From: Rusavskia elegans
Taxonomy: Eukaryota; Ascomycota; Lecanoromycetes; Teloschistales; Teloschistaceae
Length of the DNA stretch: 64,000 nt
NCBI GenBank assembly: GCA_011316305.1
Contig: SAUG01000147.1
Span: 1 to 64,000 of the forward strand
Reading direction: 5' to 3'
In this document: in pieces, positions 32,654 to 43,458 of the stretch
Layout of the letters: each line of letters begins with the position of its first letter
How positions within the stretch are numbered: the first letter of the stretch is position 1
The notes under the pieces: generated by a model
What the model saw: the letters and a program-made list of their open reading frames with translations, nothing else
Databases searched by the model: none
Told to the model about the DNA's origin: nothing
Program-made: the position numbers and the translations under genes

Positions 32654-33408
32654 GGTTGATAAAGATTTATACTGGATGAGCCGTCTGAGGAGAGAAGAAG
32701 ATGTAAGGTGATAGAAGATGTTCTGATGATTTGATGTTGGATGTTACACAGGAACTGCAACAATATATACTCCATCTTCGACTCCTGAGAAAAATATCGC
32801 CATGTCGTCAGTACTCAACAGTCAACAAAGCCGCATCCACAGAATACGCCACGATTAGATAGTAGCAGAAATTTCCCGCAGGCACCCCCATGCCTCAACA
32901 GTGGGATTAGCCTGCAAAAAGTCGCGCACGGATTGAACCATGACGTCGTGACAAATGAAGACTGATAGGTTGGTAGACATCTGCACTTCCCAGGGATTTG
33001 GCTAAGCTTTGGATGAACAGGTGGCGTGTATCCAATGTCAGGCGAAGGACGTTGGAGTGGCAGCTTGTCAATAACGGCTTTTAGCCGCAGTACCCTTGAA
33101 GCGATACCAAGCGGTCGATAGGGCTAGAGAACAGGAAAAGTGGTCCGTGACAAGAACAGATCCGCACAGACTGTACTGATTCGTCGCTGTGAAAATGTTG
33201 GTACTCGCCTGTCGCTTAGATACAAGGCTCTTCAGGAGGCCCACCATTTACGCTCAGTGCCGACGGACTCCTTGCAGGTGACGGCCCGCACGATCGAGCA
33301 GTGACGATCGCCGTTGAAGACTGATTGGAATGAACCGCATGCCGAATAAAAGAAATTGGAAATTGCAAATGCAGGGTTGGTGGCGAACAGACGTCAAGAC
33401 AATCAAAG
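32654..33408. other. Intergenic region
   Basis: 755 bases upstream of the secreted repeat protein gene. A cacaggaactgcaacaatata stretch near 32748 precedes its start. No gene or repeat recognised. Confidence 0.5.
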
Positions 33409-35285
33409 TCAATAATCAAAGCTTTCGTGAACAACCTTTCGGTCCGAGAGCCACGAAAGAAGTGCTTGACGTAACTTAGAGCCAGCGCAGATGTACCATG
33501 TTGTTGACGGGAGTGCTGGTTGCCCCTGAATCGAAAGGAGGTCCGAAGCTACTAGGCGCCGTTTGCAGACTTGGGCGCCATATTGTTCGAGCCTTAGCGC
33601 GGTTTGGAGCTCTTGCCCACCATCCGCAGCACCTGAAAGATAGAGGATAGTGGAGTTGGCTAACTGTGGATACCGTTCAAAGGTGTCGATGGCCAGCCCG
33701 ACATCTCTGATATTCAGCGTCCAAATTAGTCGGACTCTCCCCAGATCGAGGTCGGGTAGGTGAGCGAGTAAAGGCGTGATTCCGATCCCACCAGCCACGA
33801 AGGGAACAACATCGTCCTCATCTTGGTGGATCGTGAATGTTCCAGAAAAGCCTTTGATTGGTACCTCCAATCCAGCCCTGATGTTTTGCCGGAAGAGGAA
33901 AGCTGTAACCTTACCCACATTGCGAATGGTGATTTCCAGTTCGTCTTCAGGCGTACCCCCACGCCTCGACGATGACACTGTGAATGAGCGAACAAGGTCA
34001 TCATTCAAGCTCGCAGGGTCGTCGTCGCGCATGTGGCTGTAACCTGCCCCCAGCTCATCCTCGAAACTCAACGCGACGTACTCGCCAGGCTTCCATCGCC
34101 CCGCAGCTTCTGGATCGCTAACACTGAACCGAAATCGTCCGATCGTGGGTGTCAACAGCTCCTTCTTGATGAGCTTCGCGTACACGGTGCGATCGCTCAC
34201 CTTCTGTACATCGACGCCGCTGCTCCCTTCATTGGCGAGGAATCGTACTGGCGGATTGTAAGGTGACGGCTCTCCTGATGTACCTCTGAATGCTAGGCCG
34301 TTATGAATGAATCGAGCGTCCTCGATCTGTACTTTGACCGCAAGATTGGAACGAGGGAGAAGGTCTGCAGCTTCTTTTCCCATGAGGATCTCCGTGGTTC
34401 CAGTCAAGTGGAGCACATCACCGCTGTCGAAGTCTGGTATGACGAGTCCAGCTTTGGGTGTAGTCTGGAGGTTGCCCAGAGTTTGATACAGACGATTGCC
34501 TGAATATTCTGGGTAGACCAAGATAGTGCCAGTAGGGTCATTGGAGATAATTCTGCAAAAGCCTGCGGATCCGCCACGATGATTTGTCCCCATAGTAAGA
34601 TCGCCATGGGAGCTGGACATGAAAAAGACATCCGCTCTTGCCAGTAGATTGATCGCTTCGACCGGCAAAGGTACGTTGCTCGATACCAGAGCTGGCTCGG
34701 GCACGCTAGGAACGATGTCTTTCTTATTGAGGTATTTCGGACAATTACCTGCCTCCATCAGCATTGCTCTTCAGCGTTTGCGTATCTCATACCCAGACTT
34801 TGTTCGACCTTGATTACGATTTGGGCCTCGGTCGATTTCCCACCGAGATGCGCCAATGTTTGACCTAGAGCGCCTGCTATCAGTCTCCCAGCCAGTTTGA
34901 CTCTCGCTCGGGTTGCTAGATCGATGCCTAAGGCAGACACGATAGAGCCGTTGCTCTCGTGCTCTCTGGTTGGGTCTTTGTGTTTACCACGCAGCAAGAT
35001 GTCGATGACAGGATCATGTACTGGATCTACCGGAGTCTTGATACCCACAATCGACTGGCCCAGTGATCTGACGAAGCCAGCTTCACCGCCGAGAAGAGTG
35101 GTCCATGGTCTCCCAGCACCATCCAGAGTACCCAATGCCAGCAATGGAACATGCGGTAACAACCGCGCTGCATGTGGGGTAAGGAAGGGAGAAGTCGGGT
35201 TTTCTTGATATGGAACGCGAAGCAATTTTTGGATGGAAGCCTCTCCATCGTGCCATTCGATCTGGCCTGAATGAATGAAAGCCAT
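33409..35285 (-). CDS. PNPOx-like / ferredoxin-reductase-like fused flavoprotein
   Basis: 610 residues from exons 35285-34793 and 34748-33409 (44-nt intron, gtatga donor, gaggcag acceptor), rejoining SLGNCPKYLNKKDI in frame. The N-terminal half (about 40-270) is a pyridoxamine-phosphate-oxidase-like split barrel: FLTPHAARLLPHVPLLALGT, RPWTTLLGGEAGFV, DVFFMSSSHGD, GTNHRGGSAGF. The C-terminal half is an FAD/NAD reductase: WKPGEYVALSFEDE, RSFTVSSS (flavin-binding RxFT), VPFVAGGIGITPLLAHL (pyridine nucleotide loop), STTWYICAGS. The plant-type 2Fe-2S domain that often follows such reductases is absent. Related two-domain proteins are annotated only as oxidoreductases, so substrate and acceptor are unknown. 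It shares no operon-like arrangement with neighbours. Confidence 0.88.
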
Positions 35286-35930
35286 ACGAGTATTTCGAGA
35301 CTTACTATCCCATTACCTCCATATTCTTATACGCGACTCTCCGAACAGTGGAACAGCAGCAGGAACAGTGATCACGCTTGAGTGACTTGCCTTATCCCAT
35401 CCGCTGGTTGGTGGGTTCTCCGATTTGGCTGGCAGTCGGGGTATCGGATACCTAACCCGCCATTCGAAGGGATATGGTTTCCCGTCCTAGTAGAACGGGC
35501 CAGCAACAGTGGATGGCGAGTCTTAACTTCCTCGCTGGTTGGGAGCGTTTAGTTGGCTCAGTCAGCAAGTCCAGCTTGCGGGGTATTGGCAGTGCTTTAA
35601 GCTCAAGCTCCGTCGCCACTGTACTCGCAGTACGTCGAGGTGGTAGATTGAGATATAATACAGCCAGGATCACTGTTGGCTCTGCATGACCTATCGAGTG
35701 ACACCGGCTGCTGTACGCACCTTATTTACTCGTAAATCATAAGGCGTCGAAGTGATAAGCAGAGCCTCCAGCTATAAGATCGAACCATTCTGATTGGCTA
35801 CTTTCCCCATTTCGTTAATTGAACCTGCGATTGCCATCTTCCCTCACCATTGACTGATTGGCACTTAACGCGTTGGGACGTGGCACTCGTCGTCTTCCTT
35901 CTACTCACAGTTGTTCCTCTGTTTCACAAG
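35286..35930. promoter_or_regulatory. Divergent upstream region of the flavoprotein and MARVEL genes
   Basis: 645 bases between divergent starts, containing the single repeat unit at 35421-35466. A 71-codon frame at 35474-35689 has no family likeness. Confidence 0.5.
35421..35466 (+). repeat. Single unit of the CTGGCAG/TATCGGATA repeat family
   Basis: Reads cgatttggctggcagtcggg then gtatcggatac and ends in ccgccattcga. It matches the tandem units at 4296-4422 over almost its whole length and contains the perfect palindrome ggtatc-g-gatacc. Confidence 0.8.
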
Positions 35931-36753
35931 ATGGCTGGCATCAAAGTGACCCGCCATCCCTCTCCCTACGCTCCTCTACCTTTCCACTTGCTTCGGCTCT
36001 GCCAATTCATCTCTGCTGCCATCGTGACGAGCGTCGTTTGGTATTTCGTATATTTCCTTGTCCACGAGCACTACAGGCTGCCATGGACCTTCATCTTTGT
36101 AAGGAGCCTTCCCAACCCCCGGGCTCATCAAGACTGATCAGCCTCTCCAGCTTCTCACCGCCTCTTCTCTCACAATCCTGGCGCTCTTCGTCAGCAGCGC
36201 CCTCTACCACTTCCGTACTCTACCGCCCACGTACAACCTAATCAACAACGCCGCACTCTCTGTCTTCTGGATCCTAGGCCTCAGCTTTTTGTCCTGGAAC
36301 GTCGGGTGGACCATCACACACCGTTGCGCCATCGCGACATGGCTTACCGAGGCCGGCATCATGGTGTGCCGCTTGTTCAAAGCATGTACTGCCTTCACCG
36401 TCACAGGCCTGTATGCCTCCCACCTCTTCCCCACTCTGCCTGAAGTAGCTAATCAAACCCCCAGGCTCGCCTCCCTCCTCGCCCTGTTCCTCGACGTCCA
36501 AGTCCACCGCAAGTCCGCCCAACTAGGCCAGTACAACGCGATGCATGAACCTGACGTGAAACACTCCGTCCCCATTATTTCCAGCCCTACACCACAGTAC
36601 GAACCGTTTAGCTCGCAGCGTGCGGGATTTGCGTCGGGTGATTTGGGCGGTCAGACGCCCTATAAGGTGCAGGAATCAATGGAGGTCCAGCATTTTGGCT
36701 ATAGTGAGCCGACAGAGCAGACGAGGTATGATCCCGTCCATGGGATGAGTTAG
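35931..36753 (+). CDS. MARVEL-type four-helix membrane protein
   Basis: 238 residues from exons 35931-36098, 36151-36410 and 36465-36753. Four hydrophobic segments are visible: LLRLCQFISAAIVTSVVWYF, FLLTASSLTILALFVSSALY, NNAALSVFWILGLSFLSW and FTVTGLLASLLALFLD, the tetraspan layout of MARVEL-domain proteins of fungal plasma-membrane or vesicle membranes. A long polar C-terminal tail follows. The second intron (54 nt, gtatgc donor, ccccag acceptor) is in frame. If retained it would insert YASHLFPTLP and more into helix four, so splicing is favoured. The start at 35931 is the first ATG; the frame upstream opens only at a TTG. Function unknown. Confidence 0.85.
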
Positions 36754-36960
36754 TCGCGTCTTTATCCGCTGCCTTCGCCGCCACCTGGGCTATCGGCTGG
36801 GTTCTGGTAGTCATGTCACTGTATCGATGGCTTTGTCGGTGTATCATAACATTGCACTTCCCTGGAGCGGCGGCCACATTCGGTATTTTTGGACGGAAAC
36901 CGATGTCAATGTGAATAAAGTGCCGTGTATGTCCATTTGATTCATTTCGTCCGTTGTTCT
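36754..36960. other. Convergent spacer
   Basis: 207 bases between the MARVEL gene and the ataxin-10 gene. Near 36800-36840 ctggtagtcatgtcactg then tatcgatgg loosely echoes the dispersed repeat core. Confidence 0.4.
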
Positions 36961-39810
36961 TCAAGGCCCTGTCAGACTCTGTCTCATATTGAGTATCTTC
37001 TCCGTCTCCTCCCCAAAAGTCTGCAATGCATCTTTCACTATCCCTGGTGCCCTGGTAGCGACATCGGAATCGGCCCTCCCTCCTCCTCTTCTCTCACGAC
37101 TCGCCTCTCCAACGTTCTCATCATCAGCTCCCGTAGCGGCACCCCTCGGTTTCAAATTCTCCACAATCGCCTGGTTGTTGGCATTATTCTCCAGCAAAAA
37201 CCTCAGGCACATGATCGCGTGTTCCCGAATGTACGGATTGTTAGCGTCGAAGTTGCAGCACGCCAGGATCATTTCCACACCGCCGTAGCTGCGGATTTGA
37301 TCCTGTACCTTGGGTGCTTTCCAGACTAAGGAACTGAGAACGAGGACGACGAGCTTCTTGAGATTGCGCCATTCGAATTCGCTCGGGTCTTGGGAATCGA
37401 TTGCTTGGCTTGGGGACGGGGAGACAGGCTCCGACGGGTAGGCGAGCGCGGCTAGAGGAGGTTGATTTGTGTTGGTTGATGTTGCCGTTGCTGCAAGGTC
37501 GTTGGTTGCAGGGAGAGAGTCGTATGGACGTTCCACGGCGACAGGGGCGGGAGCCGAGCCGGAAGTACCAGGCTCATTGGTCGACTGTGGTTCTTGCATC
37601 GCGGAGGATGCTGAACCCAGTGCTTCCGTTGCAGCAGCAGCTGATGGGATTGGCCCAAGAGGAGATTTGGGGATACTGGCATCAAGCTCCCGTAGGAGTG
37701 TGACAAGCTCGGATACGATCTCCCAGCTCACCAGAAGCTGCTTCCAATCTTCACTTTCTGTCAGGACGGCGAAAAACTCAAGGAACTGGTACACGCCTTC
37801 ATAGACGCGCTCCATGTCCCATAGATTGAGGGGGAAATCTTCTGGCAGGGCGGCACCCGCCCGAATTTGGCCTTGGAGGTAGATGAGAGCACATGTCTCT
37901 GGGATTATGCATTGACGGAAAACGGTGAAGATGTAGCGGATTATAAGGAGATCGACACGGGTAGGGGGATCTCGTCGCTGTGTAGCACTCGGTACTGTTC
38001 CCCGACTTGGAACACACACCAGGCCTTGTTTAGTACGGAAGATTTGAGTCAAGATCTTGATGACCATCGACTGAGCGGGAGATACAATGTCTTTGACTTC
38101 GCCAAACGCTTGATATGCGAACGGCATGAGGCCGTTGGCGAGGATAGCTTCCATGATCTGTATCATCAATTTAAAGTACAGCTCTTCCTCAGGCAAGTCC
38201 CACGCGGCGATGAAGATGAGCAATTCACGAAGAAGATTACGACCTGCTTCTTGTGCCAACAAGATGTTGCATCTGACACTTTGCATGTCGGCATTATCCT
38301 TCCCGTCTTCCCCCTTTGTGGCCAGGTTCGGTACAATCCCACCCTGGATAATCATTGGTAGAGCCTCGATTTCCTGGGGACCCAGCACAAGAGGTATATC
38401 AGTCATGAGTCCTCTTTCTTGATCGCTAGTACGGTAATCCTCTTCGTCGTCGTCATTATTGTCAACGCTGTCCGCTGCACCGTCATCTACTACATCGTCC
38501 ACAGCGCCCGAAGTTGTAGAATACGGTCTTTGTTCGCCGTCATCCTCGACACCGGATGGTGGGTCTTGTAATCGAGCCATAAGTTGATCTTTAGCCTGTT
38601 GCAGCACAACTGCAGCGGACTGCGGCGTTCGTAAGCATTTTCTATCTTCATCTCTGATCTCACCGCTGCCGCGAAGATCAGCGTTCAGTGCCAGGTCGGG
38701 TAATCCGGACCATGATTGGCTTGCGCTTGAAGCAGCCAACGATTCGTAATGTGCCAAAGACTCTGGCATCAAGTTCGTGGAATTTTTCCCGGTCATGATA
38801 GCATCACGCCGATTCTGTTCCAAGGTCATGCTTACCATGCCCTCAACAGTGTCCATGACTTGGGAAGTCAGTCGGGCAGCTTCATCCGGATCCATTTCAC
38901 GTGTCTCCTGACTCCCAATCTTTCTTGCTTTCTGCACAAGGCTGATCGCATTTGACACCAGAACACCCCCAGCAAATTCTGGACCCGTGGGTTTTGGACT
39001 TGTGCTTCCAGTCACCGGACCACCATCGTGCGCGGCGACTGATCCAGGGGGTTCGTCCTTGCGGGCTGGGCCGTTTCCAGAGAAGTACTGATCCGAGGAG
39101 CGGGAGTTGGCAAAGAGGTCGAGCCAGAGGAGCAACTTACGCTTCTCGTTTTGCTGGACGGCATTGTGGATGAGCTGGAGGCTAGTGATGAGGAGTTTCT
39201 TGTATGCGTCGATGATGTTCCTCCACTGCGCCTCGTTGATTGGAGCACCTGCTTCACCGTCATATCCGCGCGCGGTGACTCGGACACATATCTCGACGAG
39301 CTTGATGACCTGTTGGACCATGCCACTGTCTCCAGCAAGGTCTTGTGCCAGGGCTGTGGTAGCCAGAAGATTTCGCGCAAGCAGTAATAGATCATTGATC
39401 CTCTCAAGATCCTTCATGAGAACAGCATAGTTGTTCGCAATGAGTGCTGCTGACGAAGCGTTGGGGTCCTCAGGCGAGAAGGATTGCGACTCAAGCGAAG
39501 GGAGGGCGACGACCAGGAACCCGGTGTATGCATCCCAGATCTCTTGGCTCTCAGCCTGTGCCTGGCGGATCGACCTATTCTCATGACGGGCAGACGAGCG
39601 CAGAAGGTTCTTGGCGGTCTTGAGGGCATGTTCGTAGGTACTTTCCGGGTAGGTATTCCTGTCCATAAACATTCCTTGTGCGACCCATATTATGACCTTC
39701 AGGCCGACCTCTTCAATGTCAGGCTGTTTTTCAGGATTGTCTTCGATTCGAGTGTCGTTGACTCCTGGTCTGAGACGCCGGGAGTCCGGGACTCTCTCCT
39801 TGTTGGTCAT
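36961..39810 (-). CDS. Ataxin-10 homologue (Ctr86-type)
   Basis: 949-residue single-exon helical protein. The C-terminal region (about 815-900) carries the ataxin-10 domain: EFEWRNLKKLVVLVLSSLVW, KAPKVQDQIRSYGGVEMIL, ACCNFDANNPYIREHAIMC and LRFLLENNANNQAIVENL. The upstream part is armadillo-like helices (LLLLARNLLATT, WRNIIDAYKKLLITSLQLI) broken by long disordered inserts, one with an acidic DDDEEDYRTSD run near residue 450 and a Ser/Ala/Pro-rich one near 735-810. Human ataxin-10 and yeast Ctr86 are the characterised relatives, linked to cytokinesis and to cell-cycle or copper-related phenotypes; the precise role in filamentous fungi is not established. Nothing in the neighbourhood adds evidence. 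Confidence 0.9.
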   Translation of the reverse strand: MTNKERVPDSRRLRPGVNDTRIEDNPEKQPDIEEVGLKVIIWVAQGMFMDRNTYPESTYEHALKTAKNLLRSSARHENRSIRQAQAESQEIWDAYTGFLVVALPSLESQSFSPEDPNASSAALIANNYAVLMKDLERINDLLLLARNLLATTALAQDLAGDSGMVQQVIKLVEICVRVTARGYDGEAGAPINEAQWRNIIDAYKKLLITSLQLIHNAVQQNEKRKLLLWLDLFANSRSSDQYFSGNGPARKDEPPGSVAAHDGGPVTGSTSPKPTGPEFAGGVLVSNAISLVQKARKIGSQETREMDPDEAARLTSQVMDTVEGMVSMTLEQNRRDAIMTGKNSTNLMPESLAHYESLAASSASQSWSGLPDLALNADLRGSGEIRDEDRKCLRTPQSAAVVLQQAKDQLMARLQDPPSGVEDDGEQRPYSTTSGAVDDVVDDGAADSVDNNDDDEEDYRTSDQERGLMTDIPLVLGPQEIEALPMIIQGGIVPNLATKGEDGKDNADMQSVRCNILLAQEAGRNLLRELLIFIAAWDLPEEELYFKLMIQIMEAILANGLMPFAYQAFGEVKDIVSPAQSMVIKILTQIFRTKQGLVCVPSRGTVPSATQRRDPPTRVDLLIIRYIFTVFRQCIIPETCALIYLQGQIRAGAALPEDFPLNLWDMERVYEGVYQFLEFFAVLTESEDWKQLLVSWEIVSELVTLLRELDASIPKSPLGPIPSAAAATEALGSASSAMQEPQSTNEPGTSGSAPAPVAVERPYDSLPATNDLAATATSTNTNQPPLAALAYPSEPVSPSPSQAIDSQDPSEFEWRNLKKLVVLVLSSLVWKAPKVQDQIRSYGGVEMILACCNFDANNPYIREHAIMCLRFLLENNANNQAIVENLKPRGAATGADDENVGEASRERRGGGRADSDVATRAPGIVKDALQTFGEETEKILNMRQSLTGP

Positions 39811-40397
39811 GTTGTGGCTCCAAGTTTTCGCAGGGAAATCGATACGAGCGGGTAACCATGTAGCGCACCAGAATTTGAGATAGCAGCTCCGCAGGCGCTG
39901 TAGTAACGAGGGAACAAAAGTGCCGCCTCTGAAAATAGCATCATCAATAATCGCTTGCGCGTGATGCTCGAGTCCTAATAATTGTCGAACATGTACTATA
40001 CCTTGACTACCTAAAGGAGCCTAGCGGCTTGGCACCGCAAGACCACCCAGCTGCTTACCGAGAGTAACCCCTTACGATACTACAACTCAAATCGAAATCT
40101 TTGCATCAAGACAAAGAGGGAGTCTACGCTGAAAGATACACCTAGACTGCCCAAGATAGGTCGTATGGGGTACTTAGGTCGCAATGGCAAATAGGAGGGT
40201 TGCGACGAGCAGCCGACACCTTTGGATGTTGCTACCCACATTTTATTCATAGAGATACCTGGTATCATTTGACCCTTTAAATGTCATTTCTGCTACCTAC
40301 CTTACAGTTGCAGATCTACCAATGAGCGGAGAAGGCTCTGGAGATGATGGAACAAAGGTCCCCCGCCATCCTAGGAGAGGAGCAATGGTAAAGGCAG
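39811..40397. other. Intergenic region
   Basis: 587 bases: ataxin-10 gene promoter and the 3' flank of the fusion gene. No gene or repeat seen. Confidence 0.5.
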
Positions 40398-43300
40398 TCA
40401 TACCAGGAATTCAGTTCCCTTCATCCTCGGCATGATTACCAGATCCCTAATATCATCATGCCCCAAAACCCACGCAAAAAATCTCTCCATGCCCATCCCC
40501 CAACCCGTCGTCCTCGTCTCGTTTTGATCCCTCATATCCAAATACCACTTATATGGCTCCTCCGGTACTTCATGCTGCTTTAGCGCAATTCTCACCTCCT
40601 CAGAGCTTACATGTCGCTCGCCCAAGCCAAGTACCTCTCCATTCCCGAGGAGAAGATCTGCACAGCGAGCTTTGCCGCGAGAGGTTGAGGGTACATAGGC
40701 TTGGTAAAAAGGCACGCTAAGGTGGTCCATTTCCGTCAGCCAGACTGCACCGCCGAAGTGCTGAATCAATCTTTGCTCGCCAGCGCGGGTTATCGTGCGA
40801 CCGTGGGCTTTTTTATCGGGCACGACGTATTTCCAACATGTTTGGTCCATCTCGGGGAGGCTGAGGGCTTCTTCGAGTGTGGTGCGGGGAAGATTCTGAT
40901 CGTGTCGGCGGTAGAGCTCTAGAAAAGCGGTGAGGTGCTCAATCGTGCCAGCTGATGCCTCGATGGCATCGCTTTAATCTCGAAGGAGTGAAGAGATAAC
41001 GCTCACCAGATACCGCTCTGCTACGGATATGCCTTCGTTGAAGTCACCAGCGAGCTCGCATTCCACATGGTAGAACTGGTTTAAATGCATGGCATCGGAA
41101 TCCTCGCCTCGGAAAGAAGTATTGATATAGTAAACTCCATCCAAACCACCTTCTATGCGAAGGGAATACTCTAGCGCGAATTGCATAGAGTCTGCGAGAT
41201 ACGTCTTCTGGCCCAGCAAAGTTATGGGTACAGGCTGGGAGTCGGAGCCCAGACCCATAGGAGAGCTTATTGCATTGGTGGTGGCTGGGACAAAGGCGTA
41301 TTTGTAATTGACGCCCAGCTTGAAGAAAGCGACGGACGAGTGGAAGAGCGAATCTTGGATCGTGAAGAGGTTTTTATACCATAATTCTGATAGAACAACA
41401 GTTGCGTGTTTCTGGGGACTCGTCCAAGACCGAGGCGGCTGAACGCGTTCGCAAGGAATAATTCTCTGGAGAGAGGATGCATCGAGTACTAAGGACTCTT
41501 GGTCCTGGAGAAGAGGACCGTTCAGAGAGGTGACATGTCCCCGGTATCTCTCTTCGTATGGTGCTATCTCCGTTGTAGGACCAGACTCTGGTGTCTGACT
41601 ATCAACTTCGCGGCTGTGGATAGGGATGAGTTTGACATGGGCATAGTCGATCTCAAAGCCTTCGAATATCATGCCACAGCGTGGTACTCCAAATGCTTTT
41701 ATCAGATGGCCAGCAAGAGTATAAGTGGCATCCATAAGGTTTGCGTAATCAGCGTCGTCAATGCTGAAAATGTCGCTGGTAAGATGTTCGCGGGGCACAA
41801 GCACTGTGAAACCAGGCGTGTTCGCGAAGGGGGTGAGAAATGCGACATGGTCTCCGTCTTCCCATACGCGTGACTGAGGTAGCTCCCCGCGAACAAGCCT
41901 GGCGAAGAGGTTAGTGTCACCTTGATCCCCCTTGAAATGATAATTCAAAGGCTCCTTGAGTCCGGTTTCTTGCCGAATCGTGGCAGCAATTTGAGCCAAT
42001 CTCTCGGAATCTATGGCTGGTCCATCCTTGGAGGAAATATAGCCTTTGAATGTTTCTTGGAACTCTTTCTCATGACTAGTAACAGCCTCCCAAGATTTTT
42101 CCAAACCATGCAGTGGAACGATCGAGACTGAAACATTACCTTCAGTAACAAGCGCACAACGTCCGACATGGTAGAAGTCTTGAAGTGTACGAGCAAGGTA
42201 CTTTATGCTGGACATAACCTCAAGAAAGTTCTTTCGATCAAGTGAAAACAGATGCACACCTGATTGTTCGAGACTCACTAGAGAATGCCCTCGAGTGGTA
42301 GGGTAGCGCGACAGACCTGCGACAATTCGCCGGTTACGGAAGAATACATGCTGGGGTAATACCGGATATGTGGTACAACTCATCTCCACCATAGGCTTAT
42401 GATTAGAGCAGGCTGAAGCTGTCGAGAAGAGTCGAGCTGTCGATTGCATTGAGAACTTTCCATGGTTGTCCAGGGCCACGACTGCGCAAGGCTTTCCTGT
42501 AAGAGCAAACTGCGATACAGCGCGACGAATCGCGTTATCGATATTGAAGCCGTGGGAATACTGGTTGGCAACTTTGGTAGCGAGTAGTTGCCGCAATATC
42601 TCGTCGCCCGCACCGCTGCTATACCAAGCTTTTAGCATTGGAGGGCGACCCTGCCTGCATAACACTTACCAAGCAACGCCTAGTTTCGAGTCGGCAAATA
42701 AGCCTGCACCGAGCACTGCGGTATCTCCCACTCTTCCTTTATCCTTTCCTGATATGCCTCCGGTAGAGCCTCCAGCTGCGATATGACCGTGGATGTCCAA
42801 GGCGACGGCACCAACTGTGCCAGACTCAAACTCGATAGGGCGTTGACGGTTTCCAATCGTCGACGCCCAGTATGCTCGACGAGACTTGGTTTCGAAATAC
42901 GTGTTCGGGACCGATTCCAGACCAACCCTCTGAGCCATGCCATCGGCAGCATTGCCGACTAGCATGCAGTGCACTCCATGCTGGAGGATGGCATTTGCAG
43001 CGAGGATTGGGTTCTTTGTTGTCATCACGCAAGACACCGCACCATACGAGCCTGAACGACCGTCAACCAGTCCAGCCTCGAGCTACTCGTATTCATAAAA
43101 TCAGTAAGTTGTATGCTCAGAGTATGATCCATGGGTAGATTACCTCGTGGTCGCCTTCGATGGTCAGTGCAGCACCTTTTCCGGCGTTGAACAGCGGGCA
43201 GTCTTCCAAGGCTGCCACTGCGTGGATGACGACCTCTCTGGCTGTGGCACCTGCTTTGAGCGCAGCAACAGCAGTGTCAAGGACTAGCGCAAGGTTTCGC

Positions 43301-43458
43301 TGGATTTCTCGCTGCGTCTCGACCGTAGGGCAGCTATTGCTGCAGCCTCCGTGGAGGATTACAGACCAGCTTCGAGACTGCGACATTGCGGGATTCCGAG
43401 CTAGCGGAACGTATGACGGTGGTTGCAGGCGCCACCAGATTTTATCCTCTTCATTCAA
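40398..43458 (-). CDS. Asparaginase - HIT - HIT - asparaginyl-tRNA-synthetase-like fusion
   Basis: One gene of 966 residues. Exons 43458-43144, 43082-42670, 42618-41007 and 40958-40398 join with closing phases. Residues 25-320 are an isoaspartyl peptidase/type 2 asparaginase (Ntn hydrolase): WSVILHGGCSN, NAGKGAALT, then SGTVGAVALD with Thr194 as predicted nucleophile and AAGGSTGG, GRVGDTAVLGAG, VACSGAGDEIL. About 327-417 is a degenerate HIT-like fold (TYPVLPQHVFFRNRRIVAG ... VSVSIVPLHGL). About 477-577 is a better HIT fold: NLFARLVRGELP, FTVLVPREHLTSD, DYAHVKLIPIH. From about 600 comes a class II synthetase core: LFTIQDSLFHSSVAFF, motif 2 SFRGEDSDAMHLNQFYHVE, motif 3 GWGMGMERFFAWVLGHDDIR. No anticodon-binding domain precedes it, so free amino-acid or amide chemistry is likelier than tRNA charging. 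Start may instead be the ATG at 43386 (MSQSRSW). Confidence 0.85.

Noticed and set aside
40974..41007. Stop codon after SSLLRD as a separate end for the HIT/synthetase part
   Set aside because: A gtgagc donor at 41006 and an acceptor at 40959 remove the stop and restore the class II synthetase frame up to motif 3.
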